Shown here piece after piece: positions 62,821 to 64,000 of a stretch of 64,000 bases of DNA. The stretch's first letter is position 1; each line of letters opens with the position of its first letter. The notes beneath the pieces were generated by a model. The model ran no database searches. It was not told the origin of the DNA and saw only the letters and a list, made by a program, of their open reading frames with translations. Source of the stretch: Eremophila alpestris peregrina (taxonomy: Eukaryota > Chordata > Aves > Passeriformes > Alaudidae); assembly GCA_009792885.1 (NCBI GenBank), contig WMCF01000140.1:651146-715145 (forward strand), given 5' to 3'. The translations under genes were made by a program, and so were the position numbers.

Positions 62821-63360
62821 GAGCGAGTTCTCCCCTCAGGCCCAGCCCTGCCGGCTGCCAGAGCCAGGCTGCTCCCGGGCACTCGCATCCGTGTGCTCCT
62901 GCCGGCAGAGCCCGAGCGGGGCCCCTGTCAGCCGGTGCCGGGCGGGAGGTGGCTCCAGGCTCGGGGCTCGTCCCTCTGCCGCCGCTCGGGCCAGGGGCTC
63001 GCTGGTGCTGCCGAGCCCCGGCTGCTGGCGCTGTGCTCCCCTTCCAGAATCCCCGCTGTCTCTCCCTGAGAGGCGGGCGGCTGGACGGGCTGGGAACAGC
63101 CACCCCTGGGGAGCTGCTCATTCCTGGGCAGCTCCCTCAGCCTGAGCCCGGGGCAGGGGGAGGAGAAGCTGGATCAGCACCTGCTGCTGCCGCTCCGGCC
63201 TGGGCATCTTCCAGCGCTGCGGTTCCATCGGGCCCGGCAGCTCCGGGGGTGTTCCCGAGCCTCGGGAGCGCCTGGAGCCGGGAGCGGCATCGCTCCGTGA
63301 GCTGGAGGCGGCACAGCAACCCCCGTGTGGGGGAACGGGATATCCCATTGTTGGGATAAG
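62821..63360. promoter_or_regulatory. CpG island, probable promoter region
   Basis: By direct count there are 42 CpG dinucleotides in 540 bases; composition is roughly two-thirds GC, giving an observed/expected CpG ratio near 0.65 by my estimate. Unmethylated islands of this kind usually mark promoters. Open frames on both strands here (a 225-codon plus frame from 62468, a 136-codon plus frame from 62949 and a 124-codon minus frame) overlap one another and are low-complexity Pro/Ala/Gly/Arg/Ser sequence, so they are treated as by-products of GC content. The direction of any transcript is uncertain. Confidence 0.65.
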
Positions 63361-63600
63361 AAGGTGATGCAGACAGGCCACATTTTATGGCTTCATTTCA
63401 GGGGAGGCTTCCTCCCTTTTTATCCCACGTGTAGTTTTTGTTAGACTGAAGCAGTTCCCGCCGCAGAATCAAATGTGTGAGAGATCCATTCCCTGTCACC
63501 ATCTGTGGGGATGTCCACAGTCAATCCCATGACCCTGTGAACTGAGACTAATAAATTGGGCATTTTTCTGCTCTCAGAATCGGAGCCTTTAAGTCCTGTG
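63361..63600. other. Low-CpG gap between GC-rich blocks
   Basis: The composition drops back to near the window average. Nothing coding is recognised. Confidence 0.5.
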
Positions 63601-64000
63601 GGGATTTTTGGTGGGGGTGAAGGTGTGGAGGGCTCAGGGACCAAGTCCCGCATTGTTGGCACTTGGACCGGTCCCATCGGGCCGGGCCTAGGGCTGTGAA
63701 ACTTCACGGACTTCAGTCCTGTTTTGGGAGCGCAAGACGAGGCGGGCCCGGGCCTTGAGCACAGAGCCCAGATCCTGCATTTTGGGGCCCAGGGACAGCC
63801 CCCAAGTCCCGTGTGCGAGCGCTTGGAACAGGGAGCCCCGGCCCGGCGCTGTCCGGGCTCGGCCCCGGGCTCACGGGGGCGGGTTCGGGGCTGCGAGCGC
63901 CGCTCAGGGGCTGCCTCGTGGGGCTGGAGCTGCGCCTGAGGCGCTTCCCACGGCCGGGACACTCGTGGGGGCTCTTCCCAATGCCGGGACACTCGTGGGG
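63601..64000. promoter_or_regulatory. Second CpG-rich block, cut by window edge
   Basis: I counted 32 CpG in these 400 bases. There are loosely repeated strings, for example CCAAGTCCCG ... CTTGGA at 63641-63667 and again at 63802-63827, and the block ends in a clear 30-base tandem repeat. It may be the other half of the promoter island or the flank of a GC-rich minisatellite. The 183-codon minus frame at 63441-63992 is unrecognised and probably compositional. Confidence 0.45.
63941..64000. repeat. 30-bp GC-rich tandem repeat, at least two copies
   Basis: Units 63941-63970 and 63971-64000 match at 27 of 30 positions; both end in GCCGGGACACTCGTGGGG. The second copy ends exactly at the window edge, so the array very likely continues to the right. 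This is a minisatellite of the kind found in GC-rich avian DNA. Confidence 0.85.

Noticed and set aside
62468..63145. 225-codon plus-strand open frame, the longest in the window
   Set aside because: It spans the junction of ordinary DNA and a CpG island, overlaps open frames on the other strand and in other frames, and shows no domain; its length is explained by GC content.
63441..63992. 183-codon minus-strand open frame at the edge
   Set aside because: It includes the 30-base tandem repeat and Pro/Arg/Ser-rich sequence. No family is recognised; treated as compositional.
1..64000. Search for tRNA, rRNA, snRNA and familiar microRNA sequences
   Set aside because: No B-box-like tRNA core, rRNA segment or microRNA I know by sequence was seen. 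A covariance-model scan was not possible here and could still find something.
1..64000. CRISPR arrays, insertion sequences, bacterial operons or viral genes
   Set aside because: No regularly spaced repeats, no transposase or viral polymerase frame, no long terminal repeats and no operon layout. The CR1 relics and CpG pattern indicate vertebrate nuclear DNA.

Overview
This window looks like non-coding vertebrate nuclear DNA, most likely from a bird. The taxonomic anchors are CR1-type LINE relics. One is a recognisable CR1 3' tail in reverse complement at about 50636-50700. A second, more decayed CR1 body segment lies at about 52275-52484 on the minus strand, and a possible CR1/L3-like relic lies at about 13441-13565. 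CpG depletion through most of the window, sparse interspersed repeats and only a few short microsatellites fit an avian chromosome arm. The species cannot be named from the sequence alone.

No protein-coding gene could be identified. Every open frame is short (225 codons or fewer). None carries a domain I recognise, and the longest ones sit in GC-rich DNA where stop codons are rare by composition. I found no rRNA, tRNA, CRISPR array, bacterial-style operon or viral gene. The window is best read as an intergenic tract or part of a very large intron.

Layout: 1-13 kb is mostly featureless unique DNA, with a diverged repeat pair at 3.18 and 4.15 kb and a perfect 18-bp AT-rich palindrome at 7.73 kb. 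From 13 to 23 kb there are a LINE-like relic, a (TA)n microsatellite, a 26-bp tandem duplication and several stretches with exon-like splice signals. From 24 to 28.4 kb, around 33.6-34.0 kb and in scattered blocks at 40.6, 49.5 and 58.8 kb, the DNA is rich in TAAT and SOX-like motifs and poor in simple repeats. It has the texture of conserved non-coding regulatory elements, but that is inference without an alignment. A CTCF-like core lies at 30.63 kb. From 61.3 kb to the right edge GC and CpG rise sharply. There is a modest CpG patch at 61.3-61.75 kb, a clear CpG island at 62.82-63.36 kb with a TATA-like box just upstream, and a second CpG-rich block at 63.6-64.0 kb ending in two copies of a 30-bp GC-rich repeat that runs off the edge.

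The most plausible overall picture is a regulatory landscape approaching a promoter at the right-hand end. It may contain one or more spliced non-coding transcripts on the plus strand (candidate exons at 8.45, 14.50, 19.88 and 56.05 kb). I did not find a convincing new biological system.
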